Origin: [Streptosporangium] indianense
GTDB taxonomy: Bacteria; Actinomycetota; Actinomycetes; Streptomycetales; Streptomycetaceae
NCBI RefSeq assembly: GCF_021474405.1
Contig: NZ_JAKEIO010000010.1
Location: 1 to 64,000, forward strand
Reading direction: 5' to 3'
DNA length: 64,000 bases
The translations under genes and the position numbers were made by a program. How positions within the stretch are numbered: position 1 is the first letter of the stretch; every line of letters starts with the position of its first letter. Positions 24,471 to 32,410 of this stretch are shown in pieces. Under the pieces are notes generated by a model. That model ran no database searches, was not told where the DNA came from, and was given only the letters and a program-made list of their open reading frames with translations.

Positions 24471-25676
24471 TTAGGACTGAGGATCTCCATCGACCAGACG
24501 CCCCAGGATCAGAGCGATCCGCAGGGTGAACGCAGATCGTACATCGGAGGGTGACCATCCGGTGACGTCAGTCACACGTCGAAGCCGGTAGCGGACGGTG
24601 TTGGGATGGACGAACAGCATCCGGGCCGCCCCCTCAAGGCTGCTCGCCTGTTCGAGGTAGACGCTGAGGGTCTCCAGGAGCGCGGCTCCGGCCTCCTCCA
24701 GCGGTCTGTAGATCTCCTCCACCAACTGCTCGCGGGCCGAGGGGTCACCGGCCATCGCCCGCTCCGGGAGCAGATCGTCGGCCAGGACCGGGCGCGGGGC
24801 GTCCTGCCAGGCGGAACACGCCTTGAGCCCGGCGGCTGCGGCCTGCGCGGACCGGGTCGCTGCCAGCAGGTCCGGCACGACCGGGCCCGCCACGACCGGC
24901 CCGGCCGCGAACGGGCCGATGAGCGACTTGGCGACGGCCAGCGGGTTGTCGCTGCCTCCCGCGATGACCACCAGGCGGTCGCCGAGCACCCCGGTGAGCA
25001 CCTGGAGCTTGGCGTGCCGGGAGGCCCGCCGGATCGCCTCCACGGTCAGTTCCGAGTCGCCGTCGGGCGCCGTGCCGAGGACCACGCACACGTGCTCGGG
25101 CGAGTTCCAGCCGAGCGCGGCGGCCCGCGACACGGCACCTTCGTCGGCCTCGCCGCTGAGCACGGCGTTCACCACCAGGGACTCCAGCCGGGCGTCCCAG
25201 GCACCGCGTGCCTCGGCGGCCTGCGCGTACACCTGGGCCGTGGCGAAGGCGATCTCCCGGGCGTAGACGAGCAGTGCCTCGCGCAGCACCCGCTCGTCGC
25301 CGGGGGCCGCGACCTCGTCGATCGCGCTCTCCATGACCTCGATGGTGGTGCGCACCATCTCCACGGTCTGGCGCAGGGTGATCGCCCTGGTCAGCTCGCG
25401 CGGCGCGGTGCCGAAGACGTCGGTGGAGATGGCCTGCGGGGCGTCCGGATGCCGGAACCACTCGGTGAACGCGGCGATACCCGCCTGTGCGACCAGACCG
25501 ATCCAGGAACGGTTCTCCGGGGGCATGGCCCGGTACCAGGGCAGCGTCTCGTCCATCCGCGCGATGGCCTGCGCGGCGAGCGACCCGGACGACTTCTCCA
25601 GCCGCTTCAGCGTCGCGGCATGCGGATGGACGTCGTGGGCTGCGGCTTCGTTCTTGCTGGTTTCGGGTTCGGGCAC
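24471..25676 (-). CDS. fasR: FasR, PucR-type regulator of fatty acid synthesis
   Basis: 401 residues, GTG start at 25676. The C-terminal HTH_30/PucR domain reads AARMLFVHPNTVRYRLRRVTDVTGWSP; the central region (about 160-290) resembles a GGDEF-like/CdaR domain. In S. coelicolor FasR is an established activator of the fabD-fabH-acpP-fabF promoter. Its position immediately upstream of fabD in the same orientation fits this. Divergent from the pirin gene with only 62 nt between the start codons, so the two promoters must overlap. Confidence 0.9.
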   Translation of the reverse strand: MPEPETSKNEAAAHDVHPHAATLKRLEKSSGSLAAQAIARMDETLPWYRAMPPENRSWIGLVAQAGIAAFTEWFRHPDAPQAISTDVFGTAPRELTRAITLRQTVEMVRTTIEVMESAIDEVAAPGDERVLREALLVYAREIAFATAQVYAQAAEARGAWDARLESLVVNAVLSGEADEGAVSRAAALGWNSPEHVCVVLGTAPDGDSELTVEAIRRASRHAKLQVLTGVLGDRLVVIAGGSDNPLAVAKSLIGPFAAGPVVAGPVVPDLLAATRSAQAAAAGLKACSAWQDAPRPVLADDLLPERAMAGDPSAREQLVEEIYRPLEEAGAALLETLSVYLEQASSLEGAARMLFVHPNTVRYRLRRVTDVTGWSPSDVRSAFTLRIALILGRLVDGDPQS

Positions 25677-25738
25677 AGGGACAAGACTGCCTTATCCGGA
25701 CGGGAAGCCGGTCCGCAGGGCCTACCGTGGACGTCGTG

Positions 25739-26407
25739 ATGGACGTCAGGCGCGCGGACGAGCGCTACCCCGGAGGGGACGCGGCCGCTGGGATCGAGTC
25801 GTGGCACGCCTTCTCCTTCGGGCCGCACTACGACCCGGACAACCTCCGCTTCGGCGCGGTGCTCGCGTGCAACGAGGAGCGGCTGGCGCCCGGGGCCGGC
25901 TTCGACGAGCATCCGCACAGCCACACCGAGATCGTGACCTGGGTGGTCGAGGGCGAGCTGACCCACCGGGACTCCACGGGGCGCGAGTCGGTCGTACGCC
26001 ACGGCGACGTGCAGCGGCTCAGCTCGGCGGGCGGGGTGCGGCACGTGGAGCGCAACGACGGTCCCGGGCCCCTGACCTTCGTCCAGATGTGGCTGGCCCC
26101 GCTCGAGCCCGGCGGCGACCCGTCCTACGAGGTCGTCCACGGCATCGCCGATTCGACGCCGTACGCCGTCCCGGAGGCGGGTGCGATGCTGCACGTGCGG
26201 CGCCTGGGACCGGGGGAGCGGACAGCGGTGCCGGACGGGCCGTACGCCTACGTCCATGTCGTACGCGGCGAGGTCCGCCTGGACGGCAAGGAACTGGGAC
26301 CCGGTGACGCGGCCCGGATCACGGACGCCAAGGGCCTGGAGGCCGAGGGCGTGCGTGACGCGGAGCTGCTGATCTGGGAGATGACCCAGGTCGTGTCCGC
26401 AACCTAG
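25739..26407 (+). CDS. Pirin family protein (bicupin)
   Basis: 222 residues from ATG at 25739; a GTG one codon earlier is possible. N-terminal cupin with metal-ligand cluster FDEHPHSHTEIVTWVVEGELTHRDSTG, typical of pirin and of YhhW/YhaK quercetinase-like proteins that bind Fe(II). The second cupin half contains YVHVVRGEVRLDGKELGPGDA. Role in Streptomyces is not defined; some pirins bind transcription or metabolic enzymes, others oxidise flavonols. Its stop codon TAG (26405-26407) is part of the CTAG at the end of the 169-bp inverted-repeat element. Confidence 0.9.
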   Translation: MDVRRADERYPGGDAAAGIESWHAFSFGPHYDPDNLRFGAVLACNEERLAPGAGFDEHPHSHTEIVTWVVEGELTHRDSTGRESVVRHGDVQRLSSAGGVRHVERNDGPGPLTFVQMWLAPLEPGGDPSYEVVHGIADSTPYAVPEAGAMLHVRRLGPGERTAVPDGPYAYVHVVRGEVRLDGKELGPGDAARITDAKGLEAEGVRDAELLIWEMTQVVSAT

Positions 26408-26572
26408 TGCCGCGGCAGGCAACGTTCGCCCCGTCGCGACGCCCGGCACGCCCTCTCGCCGTACCGGCCGAAAGCCCAAGTATGTCCAGTACGAGGGCTT
26501 CCGGCCGGCACACCGAGAGCACGCACCGGACGCCGCTCCTTCACGGGCAAACGTTGCCTGCCGCGGCACTAG
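26404..26572. mobile_element. 169-bp MITE-like element, copy 1, CTAG ends
   Basis: The element runs CTAG to CTAG with perfect 23-bp terminal inverted repeats beginning CTAGTGCCGCGGCAGG. Interior arms (AAAGCCC near 26473 and GGGCTTC near 26497) pair too, so the whole unit can fold into one long imperfect hairpin. No protein is encoded convincingly. A second copy of identical length at 60037-60205 differs at only five positions (97% identity). The first CTAG contains the pirin stop TAG, and the last CTAG contains, on the other strand, the stop of the serine hydrolase gene. Both features fit insertion at a CTAG with duplication of TA. Confidence 0.85.
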
Positions 26573-27384
26573 AGCTCGGCCAGCACCGCGTCCGTGAACG
26601 CCGGCCACGCCTCGATCGCCCACGGCCCGAACGCCCGGTCCGTCAGCGCCACGCAGGCCGCTCCCGCGTCGGGGTCGATCCACAGGAACGTACCCGACTG
26701 ACCGAAATGCCCGAAGGTGCGCCGAGAGGACGACGAACCCGTCCAGTGCGGCGACTTGGAGTCGCGGATCTCGAAGCCGAGTCCCCAGTCGTTCGGGTTC
26801 TGGTGGCCGTACCCCGGCAGGACGCCCTTGGTGCCCGGGTACTGCACACTCATCGCCTCGGCGACCGTACGGGGGTCCAGCAGCCGCGGCGCCTGCACCT
26901 CGGCCGCGAACCGCAGCAGGTCCTCCACCGTCGACACCCCGTCCTTGGCCGGGGAGCCCTCCAGGGTCGTCGAGGTCATGCCCAGCGGCTCCAGCACGGC
27001 CTGCCGCAGGTACTCGGCGAAGGGGATGTCGGTGACCTTCGCGACATGGTCGCCCAGCTGCTCGAAGCCGGCGTTGGAGTACAGCCGCCGCTCCCCGGGC
27101 GGGGCCGTGACCTTGTGCTCGTCGAAGGCGAGGCCCGAGGTGTGCGCGAGCAGGTGCCGGACCGTCGACCCGGCGGGACCCGCCGGCTCGTCGAACTCGA
27201 TCGCCCCCTCCTCGTACGCGACGAGCACCGCGTAGGCGGCCAGCGGCTTGGTCACCGACGCGAGCGGGAACCGCTGCCCGGCCGGCCCGTGGAGGCCGAG
27301 GACGGTGCCGTCGGCTCGCACGGCACCCGCGGCGGCGGTGGGAACCGGCCAGTTCTCGATCAAGGCGAGGCTCTTCAGCGACAT
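26569..27384 (-). CDS. Serine hydrolase (beta-lactamase class C/DD-peptidase fold)
   Basis: 271 residues. SxxK motif SVTK (Ser43-Lys46), YSN (102-104), and the third motif HFGQSG near residue 230. No signal peptide, so probably a cytoplasmic esterase or peptidase of the beta-lactamase superfamily (COG1680). It is shorter than AmpC (about 360) because several loops are missing. Its stop codon TAG (complement of 26569-26571) lies in the right-hand CTAG of the inverted-repeat element. The convergent partner is the pirin gene on the other side of the element. Confidence 0.88.
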   Translation of the reverse strand: MSLKSLALIENWPVPTAAAGAVRADGTVLGLHGPAGQRFPLASVTKPLAAYAVLVAYEEGAIEFDEPAGPAGSTVRHLLAHTSGLAFDEHKVTAPPGERRLYSNAGFEQLGDHVAKVTDIPFAEYLRQAVLEPLGMTSTTLEGSPAKDGVSTVEDLLRFAAEVQAPRLLDPRTVAEAMSVQYPGTKGVLPGYGHQNPNDWGLGFEIRDSKSPHWTGSSSSRRTFGHFGQSGTFLWIDPDAGAACVALTDRAFGPWAIEAWPAFTDAVLAEL

Positions 27385-27402
27385 GCGTGCGAGCCTATGC
27401 GC

Positions 27403-27739
27403 TCAGAGGGCGAGCTCCAGCAAAGGGTCGGACGGGGGGCGAAAACCGAGGGAGACGTGCAACACCAAGCCCACCCTGCCCTGCGGGTCGGACGCCTTGC
27501 CGATGCGGTGGTCGATGGTGCCGGCCACCGGACAGGCCAACGCCACCGGCCGCTCCGGGTGGTCGACGACGAACGCCGTGAAGTCCCCGTCCGCCTGTGC
27601 CGGTTCGGCCCTGAGCGTGGACAGCGACTCCCCGTGCCAGGCGAGGGAGGGGTCGGCGGCGAACAGCGAGTCGATCAACCTGACGCAGCCGCAGGACTTC
27701 CTCGGCGTCTTCGGGCAGGGTGCGACGTACGACACTCAT
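27403..27739 (-). pseudogene. GNAT acetyltransferase, frameshifted and internally deleted
   Basis: From ATG 27739 one frame reads MSVVRRTLPEDAEEVLRLRQV, a typical GNAT start. Just after, near 27677, the family-like sequence continues in another frame as IDSLFAADPSLAWHGESL and then DFTAFVVDHPERPVALACP, IDHRIG, GRVGLVLHV. The expected acetyl-CoA loop (Q/RxxGxG/A) and following helix are absent; the frame jumps directly to SLGFRPPSDPLLELAL, the usual C-terminal GNAT end. So there is a short frameshift (about 2 nt lost) plus a deletion of roughly 50 codons. Product would not bind acetyl-CoA. Lies 18 nt upstream of the serine hydrolase start. Confidence 0.75.
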
Positions 27740-27750
27740 GAGTCCGTACG

Positions 27751-27774
27751 CCAGCCAGCCAGCCAGCCAGCCAG
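27751..27774 (+). repeat. (CCAG)6 tetranucleotide repeat
   Basis: Six perfect CCAG units immediately upstream of the decayed GNAT gene start and 42 nt before the MerR promoter. A slippage-prone tract that may vary between strains. Confidence 0.85.
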
Positions 27775-27815
27775 CCGGATCGGGAGACGTCCTGCCGATT
27801 TCTTACCGTCGGCGC

Positions 27816-27846
27816 TTGCTTGGAGTGCACTCCAAGGTTCTAGCGT
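27816..27846 (+). promoter_or_regulatory. MerR-type promoter with 19-bp spacer and central palindrome
   Basis: TTGCTT (27816-27821) and TAGCGT (27841-27846) are spaced by 19 bp. A perfect 18-nt palindrome, CTTGGAGTGCACTCCAAG, occupies 27819-27836 between them. A long spacer with a dyad is the hallmark of promoters activated by MerR proteins through DNA untwisting. The predicted start lies at or next to the merR ATG at 27854. Confidence 0.7.
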
Positions 27847-27853
27847 GGGGGCC

Positions 27854-28318
27854 ATGACGGTGATGGAGACCACGGCGACCGGGACCGACACCTGTGCCGG
27901 CCCGCCGCAGCAGAACCGGCGCCCGGACGGCCAGGACCGCTACACGATCAGCGAGGTCGTCGCCCTGACCGGCCTGACGGCTCACACCCTGCGCTGGTAC
28001 GAGCGCATCGGTCTGATGCCGCACATCGACCGCTCTCACACCGGTCAGCGCCGCTACACCAACCGCGACCTCGACTGGCTCGACCTGGTCGGCAAACTCC
28101 GCCTGACGGGCATGCCGGTGGCGGACATGGTCAGGTACGCGGAACTGGTGCGCGAGGGCGACCACACCTATGTCGAGCGCTTCGAGCTGCTGAAGACGAC
28201 CCGCGAGGACGTCCTGGCCCGGATCGACGAACTCCGCGGCACGCTCGCCGTGCTCGACCGGAAGATCAGTTTCTACGCGGACGCCGGGCGTGCCCTGGCG
28301 TCGGAGAGGTCCCGATGA
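27854..28318 (+). CDS. MerR-family transcriptional regulator
   Basis: 154 residues from ATG at 27854 (ATG 27863 also possible). After about 28 disordered residues, the MerR helix-turn-helix reads YTISEVVALTGLTAHTLRWYERIGL with the wing HTGQRRYTNRDLDWL, then a dimerisation coiled coil and a C-terminal stretch without obvious effector-binding domain or metal cysteines. This short class often controls an adjacent aldo-keto reductase. It overlaps the aldo-keto reductase gene by 4 nt (ATGA). The palindromic promoter 8 nt upstream suggests autoactivation or repression; there is no leader for a ribosome site. Confidence 0.92.
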   Translation: MTVMETTATGTDTCAGPPQQNRRPDGQDRYTISEVVALTGLTAHTLRWYERIGLMPHIDRSHTGQRRYTNRDLDWLDLVGKLRLTGMPVADMVRYAELVREGDHTYVERFELLKTTREDVLARIDELRGTLAVLDRKISFYADAGRALASERSR

Positions 28319-29331
28319 CGGACGGCACGATCACGACGGCGAAGCTCGGCGACCACGGTCCCGAGGTGAGCGTCCAGGGCCTGGGCTGCATGGGCATGAG
28401 CTTCGGCTACGGTCCCGCGGACGCGGACGCGTCCCGGGCCACGCTGGAGCGGGCGCTCGAACTGGGCGTCACCCTCTACGACACGGCCGACGCGTACGGC
28501 GCCGGTGAGAACGAGCGGTTCCTGTCGCCGTTCTTCAAGGCCCACCGCGACGAGGTCGTCATCGCCACCAAGTTCGCCCTGTCGATCCCCCCGGACGACC
28601 CCACGCGCCGGATCGTCCGCAACGACCCGCCCTACATCCGCGAGGCCGTCGAGGCGAGCCTGAAGCGCCTGGACGTCGACGCCATCGACCTCTACTACAT
28701 GCACCGGCGCGATGTGAACGTGCCGATCGAGGAGAGCGTCGGCACCATGGCCGACCTGGTCCGCGAGGGCAAGGTCAAGCACCTCGGCCTGAGCGAGGTC
28801 ACGGCCGGGGAACTGCGCGCCGCCCACGCCGTCCACCCCATCGCCGCCGTGCAGTCGGAGTGGTCGCTGTTCAGCCGGGACATCGAGACGCATGTCGTCC
28901 CCGCGGCCCGTGAGCTGGGCGTGGCCCTCGTGGCGTACTCGCCGCTCGGCCGCGGCTTCCTCACCGGCTCCTTCAAGAACGCCGACCAGGACCTGACCGC
29001 CGGTGACTTCCGCCGCCAGCAGCCCCGCTTCACGGGCGACAACGCCACGGCGAACGCGACCCTGCTGGAGCTGATCCGCGCGGTGGCCGAGGCACACGAC
29101 GCGACCCTGGGTCAGATCGCCCTGGCCTGGGCGCAGCAGCAGGCGACGATCCACGGCCTCCCGGTCATTCCGATCCCCGGCACCCGCAAGCCCGCCAGGG
29201 TGGAGGAGAACACGGCGGCGACCAGGATCGTCCTGACCGACGAGGAACTGGACCTCCTGGACGGCATAGCGGCCCAGGTGGCAGGCACCCGCTACGCGGA
29301 CATGGCGTTCACTTCGGCAGGCAGGGAGTAG
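28315..29331 (+). CDS. Aldo/keto reductase
   Basis: 338 residues. AKR tetrad is visible: Asp and Tyr in LYDTADAYGAGENE, Lys in VVIATKFAL, His in LYYMHRRD. The C-terminal NADPH-binding portion includes VIPIPGTRKPARVEEN. It belongs to the AKR subgroup of YakC/YajO/AKR13-type proteins that reduce aldehydes or ketones. It is translated with the MerR gene through an ATGA overlap, so the pair probably forms an inducible carbonyl-stress response. The inducer is unknown. Confidence 0.93.
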   Translation: MTDGTITTAKLGDHGPEVSVQGLGCMGMSFGYGPADADASRATLERALELGVTLYDTADAYGAGENERFLSPFFKAHRDEVVIATKFALSIPPDDPTRRIVRNDPPYIREAVEASLKRLDVDAIDLYYMHRRDVNVPIEESVGTMADLVREGKVKHLGLSEVTAGELRAAHAVHPIAAVQSEWSLFSRDIETHVVPAARELGVALVAYSPLGRGFLTGSFKNADQDLTAGDFRRQQPRFTGDNATANATLLELIRAVAEAHDATLGQIALAWAQQQATIHGLPVIPIPGTRKPARVEENTAATRIVLTDEELDLLDGIAAQVAGTRYADMAFTSAGRE

Positions 29332-29337
29332 CGCGGC

Positions 29338-29410
29338 GCCCCCAGGGGCGCGCCCTCAGGGGCGCGGGGCTGTGTCGAGGTGCGGCTCCGCCGCGTGGCG
29401 GGATCAACCA
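29338..29410. repeat. Streptomyces-type interspersed hairpin repeat
   Basis: The segment carries CAGGGGCGCGGGGCTGTGTC followed by a GTGCGGCTCCGCCGCGTGGCG hairpin-like block (in two pieces here). Its GGGGCGCGGGG core matches the repeats at 20606, 46492 and 49155. It follows the aldo-keto reductase stop codon. Confidence 0.55.
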
Positions 29411-29452
29411 CGCACGCACCCGCGCCCGCTGACGGCGAGGTCCCGGCGAACG

Positions 29453-30313
29453 CTAAAGCTCCGCCAACAACTCGGCCTTTTTGACCGAAAACTCCTCATC
29501 CGTCACCAATCCGGCCTGATGCAACTCGCCCAGGTGACGAATCCGCTCGGCGATGTCCGCGGGGTCACGCCGCGGCCCGCCGGTCGGCACGGCCGGCACC
29601 GGACTGGACGTCCGCACCGCGGCCAGCACCGCCGCCGCGAACGGCAACGACTCGTGCACGGGGCCGTACCCCAGTCCGAACACCACCGCGGCGGGATCCA
29701 GATCGGCCTGGCTCGGCGCCGCCACCGACGTATCCCGGCGCAAAAGCCGCAAATGCCCCTCGAAGACCTCCGGCGACCGCCACTCCACCCCGTTCAGCTC
29801 TCCGACGGAGAAGCTCTGGTCGCCCGCCTTCCACTTCGCCGACGACGCCCCCGTCCAGAACCACCGGAAGTTCACGGTCCGTCCGTCGAAGCTCGCCTTC
29901 CCGTCGTACGCCTTGAACGACAGCGGCCCCTCGGGCGGCTTCACGAGGAACCGATCGGTCGGCCCGGACTCCGTCAGCAGCGTCCGCAGTTCGTCGGCGT
30001 AGTACTCCGCGAGGACCTCGCGGTCGGCGGGCAGCACCAGCCGGTAGGGGTCGCCGCTCTCCTTCAGCTGCCCGGCGGCCGCCTCCATCAACGGGTCCGC
30101 TCCGGGACGCGGTTCGACGCGCAGCACGACCGTGCCGCGTTTCCCGCGGGTCAAGGTGACCCCCGCTATCGCCTCCAGGGGCACGCGACGCTCCCCGAGG
30201 GCCTGGAAAAGCTTGGGTGTTCGAATCCCCCGTTCGTAACGGATGAGCACGGAGTCGGACTCGAACTCCCAGACGGCATGCAATCCGGCCAGTACGTCAC
30301 CCATGCGGCTCAT
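29453..30313 (-). CDS. DUF4429 protein with C-terminal SHOCT-like motif
   Basis: 286 residues from ATG at 30313; ATG at 30304 is an alternative. The N-terminal half carries two copies of a PH-like fold: residues about 8-110 (VWEFESDSVLIRYERG) and about 130-215 (GPLSFKAYDGKASFDGRTVNF), as in DUF4429. The C-terminus IAERIRHLGELHQAGLVTDEEFSVKKAELLAEL, read in parts, is a SHOCT oligomerisation motif. No catalytic residues are evident; cytoplasmic. Genes of this type are single-copy and conserved in Streptomyces, function unknown. Lies 67 nt downstream of the DUF1023 gene on the same strand. Confidence 0.85.
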   Translation of the reverse strand: MSRMGDVLAGLHAVWEFESDSVLIRYERGIRTPKLFQALGERRVPLEAIAGVTLTRGKRGTVVLRVEPRPGADPLMEAAAGQLKESGDPYRLVLPADREVLAEYYADELRTLLTESGPTDRFLVKPPEGPLSFKAYDGKASFDGRTVNFRWFWTGASSAKWKAGDQSFSVGELNGVEWRSPEVFEGHLRLLRRDTSVAAPSQADLDPAAVVFGLGYGPVHESLPFAAAVLAAVRTSSPVPAVPTGGPRRDPADIAERIRHLGELHQAGLVTDEEFSVKKAELLAEL

Positions 30314-30380
30314 CGTATGCGGCACGCGCTCCTCCGTCCCCCTCCCGAGCAGACCGCAATTCTTTCGGCTTCTACGCGCG

Positions 30381-31589
30381 TCAGGCCGCTGCCGTGCCGG
30401 ACAAACCGGTACGGCAGACGCCGTCTTCGTGCGCGCAGTGCACCGAGCGGTATGCGCCGACGCCGATCTCTGCGAAATTGAACAGACTTGCCGTTCCGGG
30501 CTCGAAGTAGCCCGCGTGCCCCTTCGCGCCCGCTGCCGACAGCACCCGTGCCCCGAACCCGGAGGACACCGGGTCCGCGCCGTGGCCCAGTCCGCCGACC
30601 TCCAGGTAGGGCACGTCCTGGATCCAGTCGTCGGAGTCCCGCATCGCCCACACCCGGGCGCCGGTCTGCAGCTGGGCCGCCTTCTCGACCCGCATGCCGG
30701 GGCTGCCCGCGACCGCGATGTCGGACACCCGGCCCGGCAGCGCGTGCGCCGCGACCCCGCACACCACGGAACCGTAGCTGTGGCAGAACAGCGAGACCGG
30801 CGAGCCACCCGGCAGCGCACGCACCAGCGCGTTGAGCCGCACGGCACCCTCCTCGGCACGCATCGCCGTGGCCGAGTCGATGCCGAGTCCGCTGGGCGCC
30901 GTGTAGTCGGCCCAGGCGATGACGGCCGTACGGGTCGAGGGGCTCACCTGCCGCTCGGCCGCGTACAGGGACTTGGCCATGCCGACGGGCGCGGAGTACT
31001 TGCGCTGGGTGCGCTGGAAGGTGAGCAGGTCGGTGTCGACGCCGGGGACGACGACCGAGATCCGCTCCGCCCTGCGCAGGTTGCCGAAGACCTCCGCCAC
31101 CCGGCCCGAGCCCTCGGGGTCGAAGGCCAGGATGTGCCGGCCCGGCTCCATGAGGTCCTCGAGGCGGTGCATCCTGCGGCCCGCCTCGTGCTGCCCGGAC
31201 GGGGTGAGGCGCTCGTCGTGCATGCGCTCACGCTCGACCTTGCGCGCCTTCGCGAGGGCGAGATGGTTGGCGCGGTAGCGCAGCTCGACCGGCGCGCCGT
31301 TCATGTTGCCCACCGCGAGCGGGTACGTGCGGACCAGGGACGAACGCTCCTGCTCGGTGAGCGAGGAGAAGAAGCGGGCCAGCTTCGTCGGCTCGGACTG
31401 CGGGTCCGGCAGCCGGTGCCCGCCGATCCGGCCGTGCTCCCAGGCGGAGAGCGAGGCTTGGAGCGGCGTGTCGCCCCGCTGGTTGCGCAGGGCCGTCCAG
31501 CCGGTGGTCGCGAGCATCACGAACACGACGGCCAGAGCGAGCAGTGCGCGCCAGACGTTCAGTTGCGGGGAGGTGTCGAAGGAAGTCAC
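30381..31589 (-). CDS. DUF1023 alpha/beta hydrolase, membrane-anchored
   Basis: 402 residues from GTG at 31589. One hydrophobic segment near the N-terminus (ALLALAVVFVMLATTGW, about 15-32) is a signal anchor, so the catalytic part is outside. The nucleophile elbow lies in LFCHSYGSVVCG, and the upstream ISVVVPGVDTDL carries the oxyanion-hole strand; later WAMRDSDDWI supplies the Asp region. This family is typical of actinobacteria with unknown substrate. The last residues contain two cysteines (CAHEDGVC) that may pair. A TAGTGT hexamer (complement of 31599-31604) just before the start suggests a leaderless transcript. Confidence 0.85.
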   Translation of the reverse strand: MTSFDTSPQLNVWRALLALAVVFVMLATTGWTALRNQRGDTPLQASLSAWEHGRIGGHRLPDPQSEPTKLARFFSSLTEQERSSLVRTYPLAVGNMNGAPVELRYRANHLALAKARKVERERMHDERLTPSGQHEAGRRMHRLEDLMEPGRHILAFDPEGSGRVAEVFGNLRRAERISVVVPGVDTDLLTFQRTQRKYSAPVGMAKSLYAAERQVSPSTRTAVIAWADYTAPSGLGIDSATAMRAEEGAVRLNALVRALPGGSPVSLFCHSYGSVVCGVAAHALPGRVSDIAVAGSPGMRVEKAAQLQTGARVWAMRDSDDWIQDVPYLEVGGLGHGADPVSSGFGARVLSAAGAKGHAGYFEPGTASLFNFAEIGVGAYRSVHCAHEDGVCRTGLSGTAAA

Positions 31590-31662
31590 TGAAAGGACAC
31601 ACTAGGAGAACGAGAGGGTCTCGCGTTAACCAAGTGACCGGGATCACGTTTCGGTGGATCTG

Positions 31663-32295
31663 TTAAGGGGACGGCCTCGCACGCCAGTTCCCGGCCAGTG
31701 CGGGGCCCACCTGATCCAGGTATGTGGTGGTGAGTTGGCGCATTCCGTCGAGGGTGACGTCGTCCCCCGCGGACCACAAGCGTTCGGTGACGCGAATCAC
31801 CCCGCCGAACAGGGCCACGACGATCCTCGGCCGGGGGTCCAGGTCCACGTCGAGCCCCTCGCGCTCGGCGATGATGCACGCGAGCTGTTCCTCCAGCTCC
31901 GCCGAGCGCCGCAGATGGGCGGCGAGCAGTGCGGGCGTCGACTCGATCACCCGGTAGACGCGCATGTGGAGTTCGATCGGCACGAGCTCCACCACGGCCT
32001 CGTTGATCGCGTCCCAGCTCTCCAGCACGGCCCGGCGCAGCGCCTCCAGCGGCGCCTCGTCCGGCGGGCGGGTGCGCAGGGCCTCGACGACGAGCGTCTC
32101 CGCGAGGCGCGGCACGAAGAACGCCGTCTCCTCCTTGCCGGCGAAGTAGCGGAAGAAGGTGCGCTGCGAGACGTCCACGGCGGCGGCGATGTCGTCGACG
32201 GTCGTCTCCTCGTACCCGCGCGTGGCGAAGAGCTCCAGCGCGGCCCGCAGCAGTGCGTCCCGGGTGCGCCGCTTCTTGCGTTCGCGCAGGTTCAA
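31663..32295 (-). CDS. TetR-family transcriptional regulator
   Basis: 210 residues from TTG at 32295, preceded by GAGAGG at 6 nt; no ATG or GTG lies nearby in frame. The N-terminal HTH reads TRDALLRAALELFATRGYEETTVDDIAAAVDVSQRTFFRYF (read in pieces). The C-terminal ligand domain is family-variable. It is divergent from the MFS transporter, the classic layout of a repressor with the pump it controls. The 115-nt gap has repeated TGTCAGT/ACTGACA-like words (32350, 32383, 32393) that could be its operators. Confidence 0.9.
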   Translation of the reverse strand: MNLRERKKRRTRDALLRAALELFATRGYEETTVDDIAAAVDVSQRTFFRYFAGKEETAFFVPRLAETLVVEALRTRPPDEAPLEALRRAVLESWDAINEAVVELVPIELHMRVYRVIESTPALLAAHLRRSAELEEQLACIIAEREGLDVDLDPRPRIVVALFGGVIRVTERLWSAGDDVTLDGMRQLTTTYLDQVGPALAGNWRARPSP

Positions 32296-32374
32296 GACGT
32301 GCCTCTCGTCCTCGGTGTTTTCCCAGTTCAGGCTATACGGAAGAGTCGTGTCAGTTACCGACTGGTGAATTGGT

Positions 32375-32404
32375 TTGTCAACTGTCAGTGGCTGTCACTA
32401 GCCT
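32375..32404 (+). promoter_or_regulatory. Promoter of the MFS gene, leaderless
   Basis: TTGTCA (32375-32380) and TAGCCT (32399-32404) with an 18-nt spacer. Transcription should begin at or next to the ATG at 32411, and no Shine-Dalgarno is present. Repeated TGTCA(G) words overlap the promoter and fit a TetR operator. Confidence 0.6.
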
Positions 32405-32410
32405 CCCGGT

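Noticed and set aside
26569-27384. Beta-lactamase resistance gene
   Set aside because: SxxK and YSN are present but there is no export signal, and the fold occurs in many cytoplasmic esterases/peptidases; resistance cannot be claimed.
27740-27853. CCAG repeats as part of a CRISPR-like or REP array
   Set aside because: It is a simple tetranucleotide tract of 24 nt without spacers or palindromes.
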